Assembly: GCA_021613535.1 (NCBI GenBank)
Contig: CP075496.1
Span: 10,478,001-10,542,000, forward strand
Origin: Adineta vaga
Lineage: Eukaryota; Rotifera
Length of the DNA: 64,000 bases
Reading direction: 5' to 3'
Below the pieces are notes generated by a model that saw nothing but the letters and a program-made list of their open reading frames with translations, did not search any database and was not told where the DNA came from. The translations under genes and the position numbers were made by a program. Shown in pieces: positions 27,001 through 37,785 of this stretch. The first letter of the stretch is position 1. Each line of letters opens with the position of its first letter.

Positions 27001-27501
27001 TTTTCTTTTTTTCTTTTGCTCGATTTAGGTGATCGTCATCCGTCAAATATCATGTTAACACCTGATGGTCGTTTATTTCATGTGGATTTTGGTCATATTT
27101 TAGGTGATTATGTGAAATTTGGAAATATATTTCCACGCGAAACAACAAGTATTGTACTTGTTGAACCATTTTTGTATGTTATTAATAATCGCACTTCAAA
27201 TGATACTGTCGAATATCGAGATTTTATACAAATTTGTTTACAAACTTTTCGTCTTTTACGTGAACATGCAACATCATTATTTGGTTTACTTTATTTAATC
27301 ATCTATGCACGTTTACCATTATTAAATAATGTAACACATCTCAATTATCTACGTCAATCATTATTTTTAACTGGAGAAAAACCGTATGAAAGTAAAAATG
27401 CTATTCAAGCATATAAACGTAAAATTGAATCAGCACAGAATGATACAAGAAGATTTTTAGACTGGATTGCACATGCTTTTGTTCATAAACCACAACGTTA
27501 A
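24016..27501 (+). CDS. PIK3C: Class I phosphatidylinositol 3-kinase catalytic subunit (p110)
   Basis: Makes PI(3,4,5)P3 from PI(4,5)P2 at the plasma membrane, feeding AKT-type signalling. Exons 24016-24049, 24155-25638, 25693-26771, 26821-26963 and 27029-27501 give 1070 aa, the normal p110 length. Order: adaptor-binding region (DILLPNG near the start), Ras-binding region, C2 region, helical region, then the kinase domain with KIGDDLRQDVLTLQ, catalytic GDRHPSN (914-920) and HVDFGH (931-936). The loop after DFG (ILGDYVKFGN) is short and poor in lysine compared with vertebrate p110alpha and closer to the gamma form. Exons 2 and 3 exceed 1 kb, unusual beside the fragmented neighbours. A tiny first exon codes MLDELPSYEYY. 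Confidence 0.88.
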
Positions 27502-27992
27502 AGATGTCAGATATTTGAAACAGAATCTACACATATTTTCATGTTCATTTCTATTTTTAATCCAATAATAATAAGCATATAATAAACAAAGAGCAATGTT
27601 TTGACTTAAATTTCCAAAAACAAAAGTATGTTAATATACTATATTCATACTGAACCAGTCAATCATCTAGTTTTATATTAAATCATGATTATTTGCATTC
27701 ATGCTGAGAAATCCTTTAGTTTATAAACGATATTGAAATTTATTTTAAATGTGTACAGATTTGTTTATTGATACAAATTAGCAAACAATGAAAACAGTTT
27801 TGTTTTTGTTATAATGCGAATTTGTCAGATCTAAAGAATTGTACGGTAATCTTTCAATTCACGCATACACACAGAAAGCTTATTTTATTAATGATCACAG
27901 TGCAAACAAAAGCAAAGTTAAAATATTGAACTGCATATAAAAATCTATTTACATGTTGCTTCAACTAGAATTGAATTCTTTTGAGTTTCTTT
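27502..27992. other. Convergent 3' intergenic region
   Basis: Between the ends of the PI3-kinase and the MINDY-4-like gene. No feature beyond AT-rich sequence and an AATAAA-like site near 27580. Confidence 0.4.
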
Positions 27993-30078
27993 TCAAAAAT
28001 ATGTCATTAAATCATGTAAAACTTCATCTGCATTTTCAATCATACATCCTGGCCATCTAAAACAAAAGATATGAACATTTTAGATCATGCAAAGTATGTT
28101 TTGTTTTCACTAACCGTATCTGTAATAATTGAATAATATCCGGCGTATTCATTTCATTATCTTCAAACAAGTCACCATAGATTGATGCTGGATATTGTTG
28201 TCGTGTATCAATGGATAGTAAACATGAGTGTTCTTGATTTTTTAAGCCAGTATAAACATGTAGTTGAAAATAATTTTCATAAATCCAATTATTTAATAAA
28301 TTAATATTTGTTGAATATATAATTCCATAACGACGATTTAAACAAATCAACCAAACAGGTACCTTTGGTGTTCGTAACATGGAACCAATTTCTTGTTTAT
28401 GCCAAAATGAATCATCTTCATGTTTAGACCAATAAAGAAATCCAACTGAACAACGATCTTTAACACCATATTGTGGTCTTTCCTATGAATATCAGATATT
28501 ACATGATATCGTTTTTGGAGAAATCTTTTTACATACCAGAAGATTACTATTTGCATCAAATTCAATCAATCCATTATGAAGATAATGTAAAGCTCGTCCA
28601 GTTAAGGCCAACATGACCATTTGAATAGTTGCTTCATCACGATCACCTACTAAACGTGTATGATCTAGATCATCGATTAATCTAATATATAAACATCTTT
28701 ATTTTTCATGTAGAAAAAACACAAAGATTATTTACTTTTTTAATGTACGTGATAACATAAGGCTGTAAAGAAACAAAATGACACCATTTTCTTTCATAAA
28801 CTATAAAAAACAGAACATGAAATAATAAAATTATATTGTTCGCGTTCTTTTTATACATACGTATGGTAAACATTTGATAATAAAGGAACGAAGTTTTGAT
28901 ATATCAACGAATTCAAACATGTGTAACTAAAAAAAAGAATATCTTTGTCTTGTGGTCTAACGCCTCGGGAAAAATATCTCACTCGTTCTGTTACTCCATC
29001 AGGTACATAATGTGAACCATAGTTTGAAAAACATTCATCACCTGCATATGGCATACAGACTGTTGCTCCTCGATATTCACCAGCTTGCCATAGAATCTAT
29101 TTTCGAAAACATGAAAATTAAACATTATATATATGTATATGTATCTGAGTTATACTTCTGTCAATGCATCAACCAGTGCTTCATTACGTGCTTCTACACT
29201 GACTGAAATCGATCTTTAGAGAAGACAAATGAAGAAATAAATGAGTTTAAAAAGTTTGCAATGGAAAACAAACCGATGTTTGTTTGGTGATAGGAGATTT
29301 TTCAAAAGTAAATGTCGAAGAACGAAAGCTTGAACAGCTAAAATAAGACCACGAGCACTTGTCTACAAAGAAAAGCAGATGAAGTTTTGACTTTTTTAAT
29401 ATTCTAAATTGATTACTCGATCAGCCATAAGACCATAATTTAATGGATTTGTATAATCTCGAAACGCGAATTTTGCGGAAAGCCACGTTTGACTAAACGA
29501 ATGAATAGTAGAATTATTTGCCAATAGACGAAGAGTCTAGAGAACATAGAATCAAATAAATCATGGAATATATCAAATGGTTCATACCGAAGCAATAGGT
29601 AATGTAATTTGATCACCTTGTGAATACAATTTCAAACTACGACTATTACCATGTGTTTTAATATATTCATCTAAAAAGTCATTTTTAAATGTGAGGAATA
29701 GATCGAAACTAGTTATTTACCTTCAAATAATTTTGGTGCCGTAGAATCTATTTGTTTCGGTTTAATAATTGGTTGAGCTAATAACGAATCTACACGCTAG
29801 AAATAATAACATAGAGAAAGATGATCATGAAATATATAGGGGTGTCATACATTTTTCAATTCAGCACGACTCGTTTCAAAATAACTAACTAAATTTAATA
29901 GCTCTTGATCACTATATTCACCATCAGAATTAGTAGTGGGATCAGGAAGAGTAGGAGGTGGAATAGAAGCAGAAGCAGGAGGAGGTGTGGAAGTATCAGC
30001 TGTATTCGTAGTAGTAATTCGATACATAGTTGATTGTGCTTTCGCCGTACGCATATTGTCGGGATCTGCAGTTGGCAT
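27993..30078 (-). CDS. Catalytically dead MINDY-4-like protein
   Basis: Twelve exons: 29851-30078, 29721-29796, 29588-29670, 29417-29536, 29274-29362, 29156-29213, 28983-29096, 28861-28926, 28736-28800, 28537-28681, 28115-28482 and 27993-28056, 491 aa. The fold matches the MINDY-3/4 branch: YGLMADR then GLILAVQAFVLRHLL, GRALHYLHNG, VGFLYWSKHE, and VPVWLICLNRRYGIIYS. In active members the first block contains G-G-P-C-G with the nucleophile; here it reads TSARG, with Arg173 at the Cys position. The His block reads NRRYG, without His. Both catalytic residues are therefore missing, as in the vertebrate inactive form MINDY-4B, but the frame and all introns are intact. It probably acts as a ubiquitin-binding or regulatory pseudoenzyme. 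The N-terminal 60 residues are Pro/Thr rich. Confidence 0.78.
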
Positions 30079-30719
30079 TGTAAATATTTATTTGCAATGA
30101 AAAAATGAAAATCTTCAAAAAGAAAAGCATATTTATTATTACATAATATCGGAAGAATACGAGAGTATGAACAAATTAATCAATAACGGATATCTCTCTG
30201 AATCATAATATGATTATAAAAAATAGTTGAGTCTTTCTTCGAATATCATTCTAGATTCGATCTAACTATTACAATCAAAATCTTCAAATTTCACATCAAT
30301 GCTCTCTTTACAATCGACCCCTCTAGCTGTCTTATATAAGCGGAAAAAAATGCACTTTTCATCATGAAATCTTATTTTGCATTAAAAATAACAAAGTACA
30401 CTGAAAAAGAAATTCAATTTATAGTTCCTTTCATTTCGTCCAGCAATGACATGACAATTACCTTCATTCTTCATCTACAAATTTGTTTATATTAACACAT
30501 TTATGCACTAACAATCCATAGAATACATTCGATGGACATGTCAAGTTACATACATCGAACGAAAAGAACAGAGCAAATATAAAAAGGAGGGAAAGTGAAT
30601 AATGCAAAATATATCGTCTTTTCGTTTAAAACAAAAGATGCAACCAGATGGTGCTTCCGCGTCACTTCTACTAGCATCATCGTCAAAATGCAACATTTGT
30701 CTTTTTTTTATTCGAAATA
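30079..30719. other. Divergent promoter region of MINDY-4-like and GALNT genes
   Basis: Contains a TATATAAG match at about 30333-30340. A short open frame (30602-30880) overlapping the GALNT start is out of frame with it and resembles nothing. Confidence 0.4.
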
Positions 30720-33154
30720 ATGGTACTACGTCGACGTGGCTTGATCAAATATATTCTTTTAATTCCAATCTTATGGTTCATTGCTATACTCATATTTTCA
30801 TTTCAAACACAACCTTCCCCATCGCCGCGTTTCCGAAAAGATGTACCAGATCAAAAAGTTTCACCTTCATCGTTATTTGATCGAATAGCAGCACGATCAA
30901 TAGTTAATCGTATTCGTGATGCATTAAAATCCAAATTACAACTACAACAACACGTTGATCATGATCATCCAGTGGAAGAACGTTTTAAAGCTCGTGAACA
31001 AGCAAGAAAAATGAATGCACAAATACAAGTTGTTGCACCTGAACTTGAACATGATCATAAGAATTTAAATAAAACTGGTCCTGGTGAAATGGGCAATGCT
31101 GTACAAATTGACAAAGATAAATTATCACCAGAAGAAAGAAAAAAATATGATAATGGTTGGAAAAGTCATGCTTTTAATGAATATGTTAGTAATATGATAT
31201 CATTACGAAGAAGTTTAGCTGATGTTCGTGATCCTCAGTAAGAAAGATTTCTTCAAATAATCCATTTTATATTTCTATTTTTATTAGATGTAAGAAAGTG
31301 GAATTCCATCCGGATCTTCCTGATGCAACCGTTATTATTATCTTTCATAATGAAGCTCGTTCGACTTTATTAAGAACAGTTTGGTCAGTACTTGATCGTA
31401 CACCAGCTCATCTATTGAAAGAGATCATACTTGTCGATGATTTTTCTGATAAAGGTTTGTGTTCGTGGTAAGTTTATTTCAATTAAAGAATAATTTTCAG
31501 GTTTTTTTTATTAGAACATTTACATAAAATGCTTGAAGATGATATTAAACCATTAAAGAATGTTCAATTACTTCGAACAAAAAAACGTGAAGGACTTATT
31601 CGAGCACGATTGCTAGGTGCTTATGCAGCAACTGGACAAGTTCTCGTCTTCTTAGATTCACATTGTGAATGTGCTGAAGGTAAGAATAGGAATTGACTGA
31701 ATAGTCAAATATACAGTTAGAAAAAAATGAAATAATTATTTTGTTCTGTTTTGTTTTTGTCTTCAGGATGGCTTGAACCTTTATTAGATCCAATAGCACG
31801 CAATCCGAAAGCATCTGTAGTACCATTAATTGAAATTATTGATGATTCTACATTTGCATTTCATGGTACACCGATTCAAAATATTCAAGTTGGTGGATTT
31901 GATTGGAATTTAATCTTTAATTGGCATGCCACACCTGAACGTGAAATGCAACGACGACTAAAGAAAACTGATCCTATCAGGTGCGTTAAATTGTCATTTT
32001 TTGTATTAATTTCATATCTATGTGTTTTTCCAATATAAAGGAGTCCTACCATGGCTGGTGGTTTATTTGCTATAGATCGAGCATGGTTTGAAGAATTAGG
32101 AATGTATGATCCAGGAATGGATATTTGGGGTGGTGAAAATCTTGAACTTTCTTTTAAAGTAATTATCAGATGCAGACGTCTTTATTTTGAAATATATCTT
32201 CATCTTCATTTCATTCAGCTTTGGCAATGTGGTGGTGAACTGCTATGTGCTCCATGTTCACATGTCGGTCATGTGTTTCGGAAGCGCTCACCATATAGTT
32301 GGCCGAAAAGTACAAATGTTATAAAAAAAAATAGCATTCGTCTCGCCGAAGTATGGCTCGACGAATATAAAGTAATGCATCTCTCATCGAATCATATCAT
32401 CTGAACACTTTTATTTATTTTTATCTAGAAATATTATTATGAACGAATTAATTTTGATTTGGTAAGGATATTTGCTTTGATTGAAACACATGATCGAAAT
32501 ATTTTCTATGTAGGGAGATTATGGAGATGTATCTGAACGAAAAAAACTTCGTGAACATCTTCAATGCAAACCATTTAAATGGTTTCTCGATAATATCTTT
32601 CCTGAACAGTTTGTTCCTGGAGATAGTTTAAATTATGGCGAGGTATAACTTTTCTTCTTCGTTAAATAAAATCGCTTACAAAATATATATTTTTAGGTTC
32701 GAAACCGAGGCAAACCAAATATTTGTCTCGATTCACAAGGAGTTGAATATCATGATAAAGCAGTGATTGCTTATCCTTGTCATGGTCAAGGTGGCAATCA
32801 ATTTTTCCTTCTAACTAAAAACGGAGAAATACGACGAGAAGAAAAATGTCTAGATTATGTAAGCATTAAACTTCAACAACCCAATGAAGTTCGCTCAATG
32901 GTTTGTCATTCAATGAGAGGCAATCAAATGTGGTTTTATGAGGTATACTGAATATTGCTTTCATGTAAATTACTTTAACTCATTTCCTATCATTCATTAT
33001 TTTTAAGAATGACATGATTCGACATGCATCCGGATTTTGTATGGAATTATCACTAGCAAACGATAGAGATATTTATATGGCTAAATGCAATCCATTTAAT
33101 AAATATCAAAAATGGTCATGGAAGAAACGTATAAACAACTCTTCATCTTTCTAA
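30720..33154 (+). CDS. GALNT: Polypeptide N-acetylgalactosaminyltransferase
   Basis: Golgi type II membrane enzyme that starts mucin-type O-glycans by adding GalNAc to Ser/Thr. Exons 30720-31237, 31288-31454, 31515-31679, 31767-31980, 32041-32158, 32219-32371, 32429-32461, 32514-32642, 32697-32942 and 33008-33154, 629 aa. Residues 1-7 are basic, 8-26 form the signal anchor, and a charged stem runs to about 140. The GT-A domain shows [16 protein letters not shown], the metal-binding DSH at 276-278, and the Gal/GalNAc-T motif [13 protein letters not shown]-terminal ricin-type lectin domain follows ([31 protein letters not shown]). All catalytic landmarks are kept. The next gene starts only 174 bases downstream. 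Confidence 0.93.
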
Positions 33155-33328
33155 TAATTATATTTTTGTTAAATTGTTTTCCTTTTTTTGTTTATGTTTT
33201 ATGTGTTCGTGTTTTTAGGGTACTGTTTTTATACTTTACACACCGGTGTGTGAATATCTATTCATAATTGTTATCGTATTAAACGAAGATAAATCTTTTA
33301 TTATGTTTATTGTTTTCTCTAGATAAAA

Positions 33329-36300
33329 ATGATGAATATGGATGGTTCGACAGGAGAAAATATGGCTAATCTTGGACAAGGAGATGATCAGCAAATGGTA
33401 ACATTGGCTGAACGAGAAAATTGTATAGCACGATTGTAAATAAGAATATCTGGAGTTTTGTTATTGACTTCATTGACGATTTTTATTTTCTTAGAACAAA
33501 TTATTTTAATGGTAATCGAGAAATGGCTAAACATCTTGATGATCAAGCAATTGCTAGAAGTGGCGGAAAAGTGGTAAGATATTCTTCACCTATGCTTAGT
33601 TTATTCGTTGTTTAATCTGTTCATATCTTTAGATCTTGTATAGAAAAACGTTACAAATGTTACTGCCACCAAGAAATCAACAAATGCAGCAACAGCAACA
33701 GCAGCAGCAGCAACAACAACAACAACAACAACAAATGATGAATCCACAAGTAATGAATAGTTATAATCTGATATGAAAAAATTTCCTGTCCCATCATTTA
33801 GTCACAACAACAGCAGATGTATATGAATCAACAGCAACAACAACAACCACCTTCATCTTATACGATGCCAACATCGTTACCTCCATCATCATCAATGATG
33901 CCTTCTACGCCAACAATGATGAATGTGAAACAAGAACCTCAATTACCAATGCAAAACAATCAAATGAGTCAGATGAGACCTAATATACAAAATTTTCCTG
34001 TTCAACAGCAACAGATCAAACAGGAATTGATGATGCCACCAACTCCACAGCAGCAACAGCAACAGATTAAACAAGAGCTGATGGCCCCGACAATGCCGCA
34101 GCAGCAGCAGCCCGGAATGCAAGCTCAACAAATGAGACAGCAACAACCATCACAATATAATCAACAACAGCCATCATCTAATCCTAATCAATCTTCAGTC
34201 AACACACCTCAACAACGTACAATTGTTCAGGTAAATGAACATAATATATTGTGAAAACGCTTTGAAAAGATCTTAATATCTTAATTGTATAGCATTTACA
34301 ACAAGTACGTCAACAAAATCATCTCAATCAACAACAACAGCAACAGCAGCAGCAAGAGTTTTCAAACACTGCTCAGATGCAGCAACAACAACAGCAACAT
34401 CCATCTAATCCTTCAGCATTACAACAATCATCAACAACACCAGTGCAAGCTCCTTCGACGTCAGCTGGTAGTTCCGATGAAAGTAAGCCTCGATAACATG
34501 TTTTCAGATGTTATTCGTAATAACTATTTTTTTCAGTTCTTCAACAACTTCTCACAAGTCCAAATCCACCAAAACAACCACCTTCAGCTATTGCTCAAAA
34601 TGTTGCTCAAGCAAGATTACGTACCGTAAATAAAAAGTCGACACATAATTTCTTCTATTCAATATAATTATATTTAGATGAACCGCAATATTCGTAATCC
34701 ACCCCCCTCAGCATCACAAATGCCTCCACAACAGCTACCAAGTCCAATGACACCGTAATTCAACATAGCGATTGATTCATGCATAATTTTCACTAAATGT
34801 TTTTTCAGTGGCTCTGATCCAATGATGGTTGGCAATATCCCATCACCTCATTCTCATCCTGCCATGATGCAACAACCATCTACACCATTAGGACCACCTG
34901 GTCAAAGTCCTTTAGCACGTTATATGATGGCTCAATCACCTCAAGCTGGTGTCTACCGTCCACAAATGTCTCCGATGAATGTGATGAGTAAATAAGATGA
35001 AAAATAGAGAATATAATTTAACAAAATTTATCATTGATTTAGATTATGCGGGTAGTCCAACAGCCATGATTGATGAAGAAATGCATTATTTATTTAAATA
35101 TTTTACGGAACGTATTCATTATTTAACTCGTGTAATTCAACGATGTCAACAAGAAGGTGAATACTAAACAAATCAGAACTAATTTTCGTGTTCATCACAT
35201 CCTTTTCTATTCTTTCTAGGTCAGCACGAGAAGGTAGCTAAATATCGGCAATTACATGATCAAATGGCAACATTTGTTCGAAATCCTGTTCCAGAACATC
35301 TCATAGCTGCACGTCGTCTCAAAGAGCATGTTGATCGAATCATTGATCCACGTATGTTTGGACCAATGATGATGGCACCTATGATGGATATGGCAGGAAT
35401 GGTACCACCTGGAACTAACGGTGGTCGATTTATGACCAATGGAATTTTCGAACAATGTCAACGTGCTATTGTAGATTATCTTGGCAAAGATTCCACTTTA
35501 AAATATAATGTTTCGAGACGTTTCTTAGATCCATTGAGTGACGTTCTTAATGGTGTACCTCATAGGTAATTATAAAATTGATTCTTATGCCAACTAGATT
35601 ACCATAAATGAATGCAGAAAGACAAAACTCAGAATATGTTAGCACATGTGTTTCTCCTTCAGTTAGAAATCTTACTATTTTGACTTATAGATAGACATCC
35701 TCATTTGTTTTATTTACTTTTAGAACCATACGATTAGATATTGAATCAAAAGAAACAATTGAATCCTGTTCACCTTCAGAAAATACTCATTCGTCTACAT
35801 CTCTTGCAAACACCATTGAAAATGAACTTGCTAATTTATCAATAAATACTTTTACTTATGAATTAAAACCATTGTCAGATAAATTATCTTCGTCTTCTTC
35901 ATCATCAATCACCGATATGATAGATTCATCTATCCGTGATTATGAATTAACCTGTCATTTTATTGAAATTAATATGCCTATTGTTCCACCTATAAAAATG
36001 AAATTATCCGTACGATATCCAGATGAACCACCTGAAGTTCTCTCATTAACACCGACCACTTTATCACAAACACCCGCAAAACTTGAACATTCAGGTAACT
36101 TATAACATTAAAAATCAAACGTTTTTTCTATATCGTCTTTGTTTTATTATCTTAGATGGTCATTCATTTTTTGAATCAATCTCACGAAATTTTATATATT
36201 TTTTATTTAAATTACCAGCTCAACATACTGTCACTGATATTTTAGATATATGGGTAAAATCTTTCATTTTCCGTCCATTAGAATTCATATTTCTTCTTCT

Positions 36301-36353
36301 TTTCTTAGCGTACTGCTATTCAAAATGCTTCCACATGTCAAGATAAAAATTAA
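33329..36353 (+). CDS. MED15: Mediator subunit 15, Q-rich
   Basis: Tail-module subunit of the Mediator complex that links activators to RNA polymerase II. Thirteen exons: 33329-33435, 33495-33573, 33633-33749, 33802-34230, 34293-34482, 34537-34625, 34678-34754, 34809-34987, 35043-35156, 35220-35565, 35724-36094, 36156-36253 and 36309-36353, 746 aa. The first half is glutamine, proline and methionine rich, with Q tracts made of mixed CAA and CAG codons. The second half resembles the MED15 conserved C-terminal part (SPTAMIDEEMHYLFKYF, a segment ending NGVPHR, and a last domain with LPAQHTVTDILDIW). The N-terminus is short and I do not see a clear KIX domain. Assignment rests on the C-terminal half. 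An acceptor-like AG lies 6 bases before the ATG. Confidence 0.72.
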
Positions 36354-36708
36354 TCTATTTCCATCTGATCTTGTATAATATTGCACATATATTTCCTAAA
36401 TTTATTGTATATTTACTCGATAGAAAAATGAATGTTTTGCTCAATTTTTTCTTATTACAAGTTTGTTTGTAATGATGTAGAGCAGTTATTTAATGTTTCA
36501 TACTGTCTTAACGGAGAATATAACAAATAAATGTCAGAATCATTTTTAAAACAAACTCATAGAAAAGTACCGAATAACAATTTTGTACTACAAATACTTG
36601 ATTATAGTATCTTTTCGATTCAAATAGTAGTATATCTATTTAAAATGATCTGTAGTGAAGAATAAACTATGTCTAAGAGAAATACTTCTATTAAAACAAT
36701 ATAAACGA
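36354..36708. other. Convergent 3' intergenic region
   Basis: Between MED15 and the DUF3431-type gene. No feature recognised apart from an AATAAA-like site near 36526. Confidence 0.4.
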
Positions 36709-37785
36709 TCAATCAAAACATGCACAATCATTTTGATTACATCTTTCTAACAAATCTGATTTTGAGCAATCAAAAAGAACTGTCCATAAACGTTCTATGA
36801 CATGACCAAAAAACGGATTGCTTGGTGTTGATTTGCCAATTGGTGAACGAGGATCTGTATGAATCCAATGTTTACTATCAGCCTATAAATAAAAACGATG
36901 CTCTTAACGCATGAATTATTTCAACCGAAATATACTGTACTGTGACTAGATCATTGAAATATTTGTATATTTGTAAAGGATGTTTTCTTATACGCGTCTT
37001 ACTAACCAAAAATTGTCCTCGATACGCAATCTATATATAATCGAACTGGTTTTATGATAAAATGAAGTTTCAATTATTATTTACTGTTTGCTTCTCTGGC
37101 GGACATAATGTTTGTTTGAGCAATGCCCATAATTCTGCTAATCTTACCATATTATTATACTTATTTCGACCACAGTCATATTTTTCCATCCAATCTGTAT
37201 GAACAAGAGGCATGTATCCAATTGTTGAATTAAATTGTTTTTCTAATCGATTAACAAACCAATCATCGAATCGTCGATTTGAAATACCTTCTACAGCAGC
37301 TTGAGAAAATAGAATATGATTGGCAAGTGTATCGTAATTGTTAATGATATGATAGAGATATGTACCACTTTCTCGACCAAAATTAGGTAATGACTGAACA
37401 ATATCTGCTTTTAATTGTTTTTGAAGATGCGGACTACTGATATTCGAATTTTTATTATAAACAATGACTGTTAGATTAAGCTTTTGTAAACTTGAAAGAT
37501 TTCGAAGAAGATAAATAAATTGTGAGACAAAATCCATGTCTTCAGCATAATAACTCAATACCACGTCAAACCTTCTGATTTTTGTGAAGAGTTAGAATTA
37601 TGAACTTGAAAATGAGAGTTATTATAGAAAGTCAAAGAATATAAATTGTATCGAACTAGTAATTTGATACCAAATTTTGCATACCCATAATAGATTATCG
37701 TAGTTATAATTATTAGTATCACAATGACACGTACAATAGTTCGACGACCACTGAGAATATTACGATTCGAACTTTCCAAAGACAT
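36709..37785 (-). CDS. DUF3431-type type II membrane protein
   Basis: Exons 37685-37785, 37085-37574, 37007-37030 and 36709-36882, 262 aa. The first exon gives a short cytosolic N-terminus with an RR pair and a transmembrane helix (about 17-33, rich in Ile and Val). The large second exon matches the DUF3431 pattern: RFDVVLSYYAEDMDFV, VIVYNKN, LPNFGRESGTYLYHIINNYD and then the L-x-x-H-I-L-F segment. This family is widespread in fungi and is thought to be glycan-related, but its biochemical role is not established. The C-terminus is cysteine rich. The first intron was placed from phase logic (donor GTATGC at 37684) and is the least certain part. An acceptor-like AG lies 5 bases before the ATG. 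Confidence 0.62.

Noticed and set aside
30602-30880. Frame overlapping the start of the GALNT gene
   Set aside because: Different frame from the well-supported signal-anchor exon and resembling no protein.
33680-34120. CAA/CAG repeats as a CRISPR-like or satellite array
   Set aside because: They are glutamine codons in frame inside MED15 exons with no constant spacer structure.
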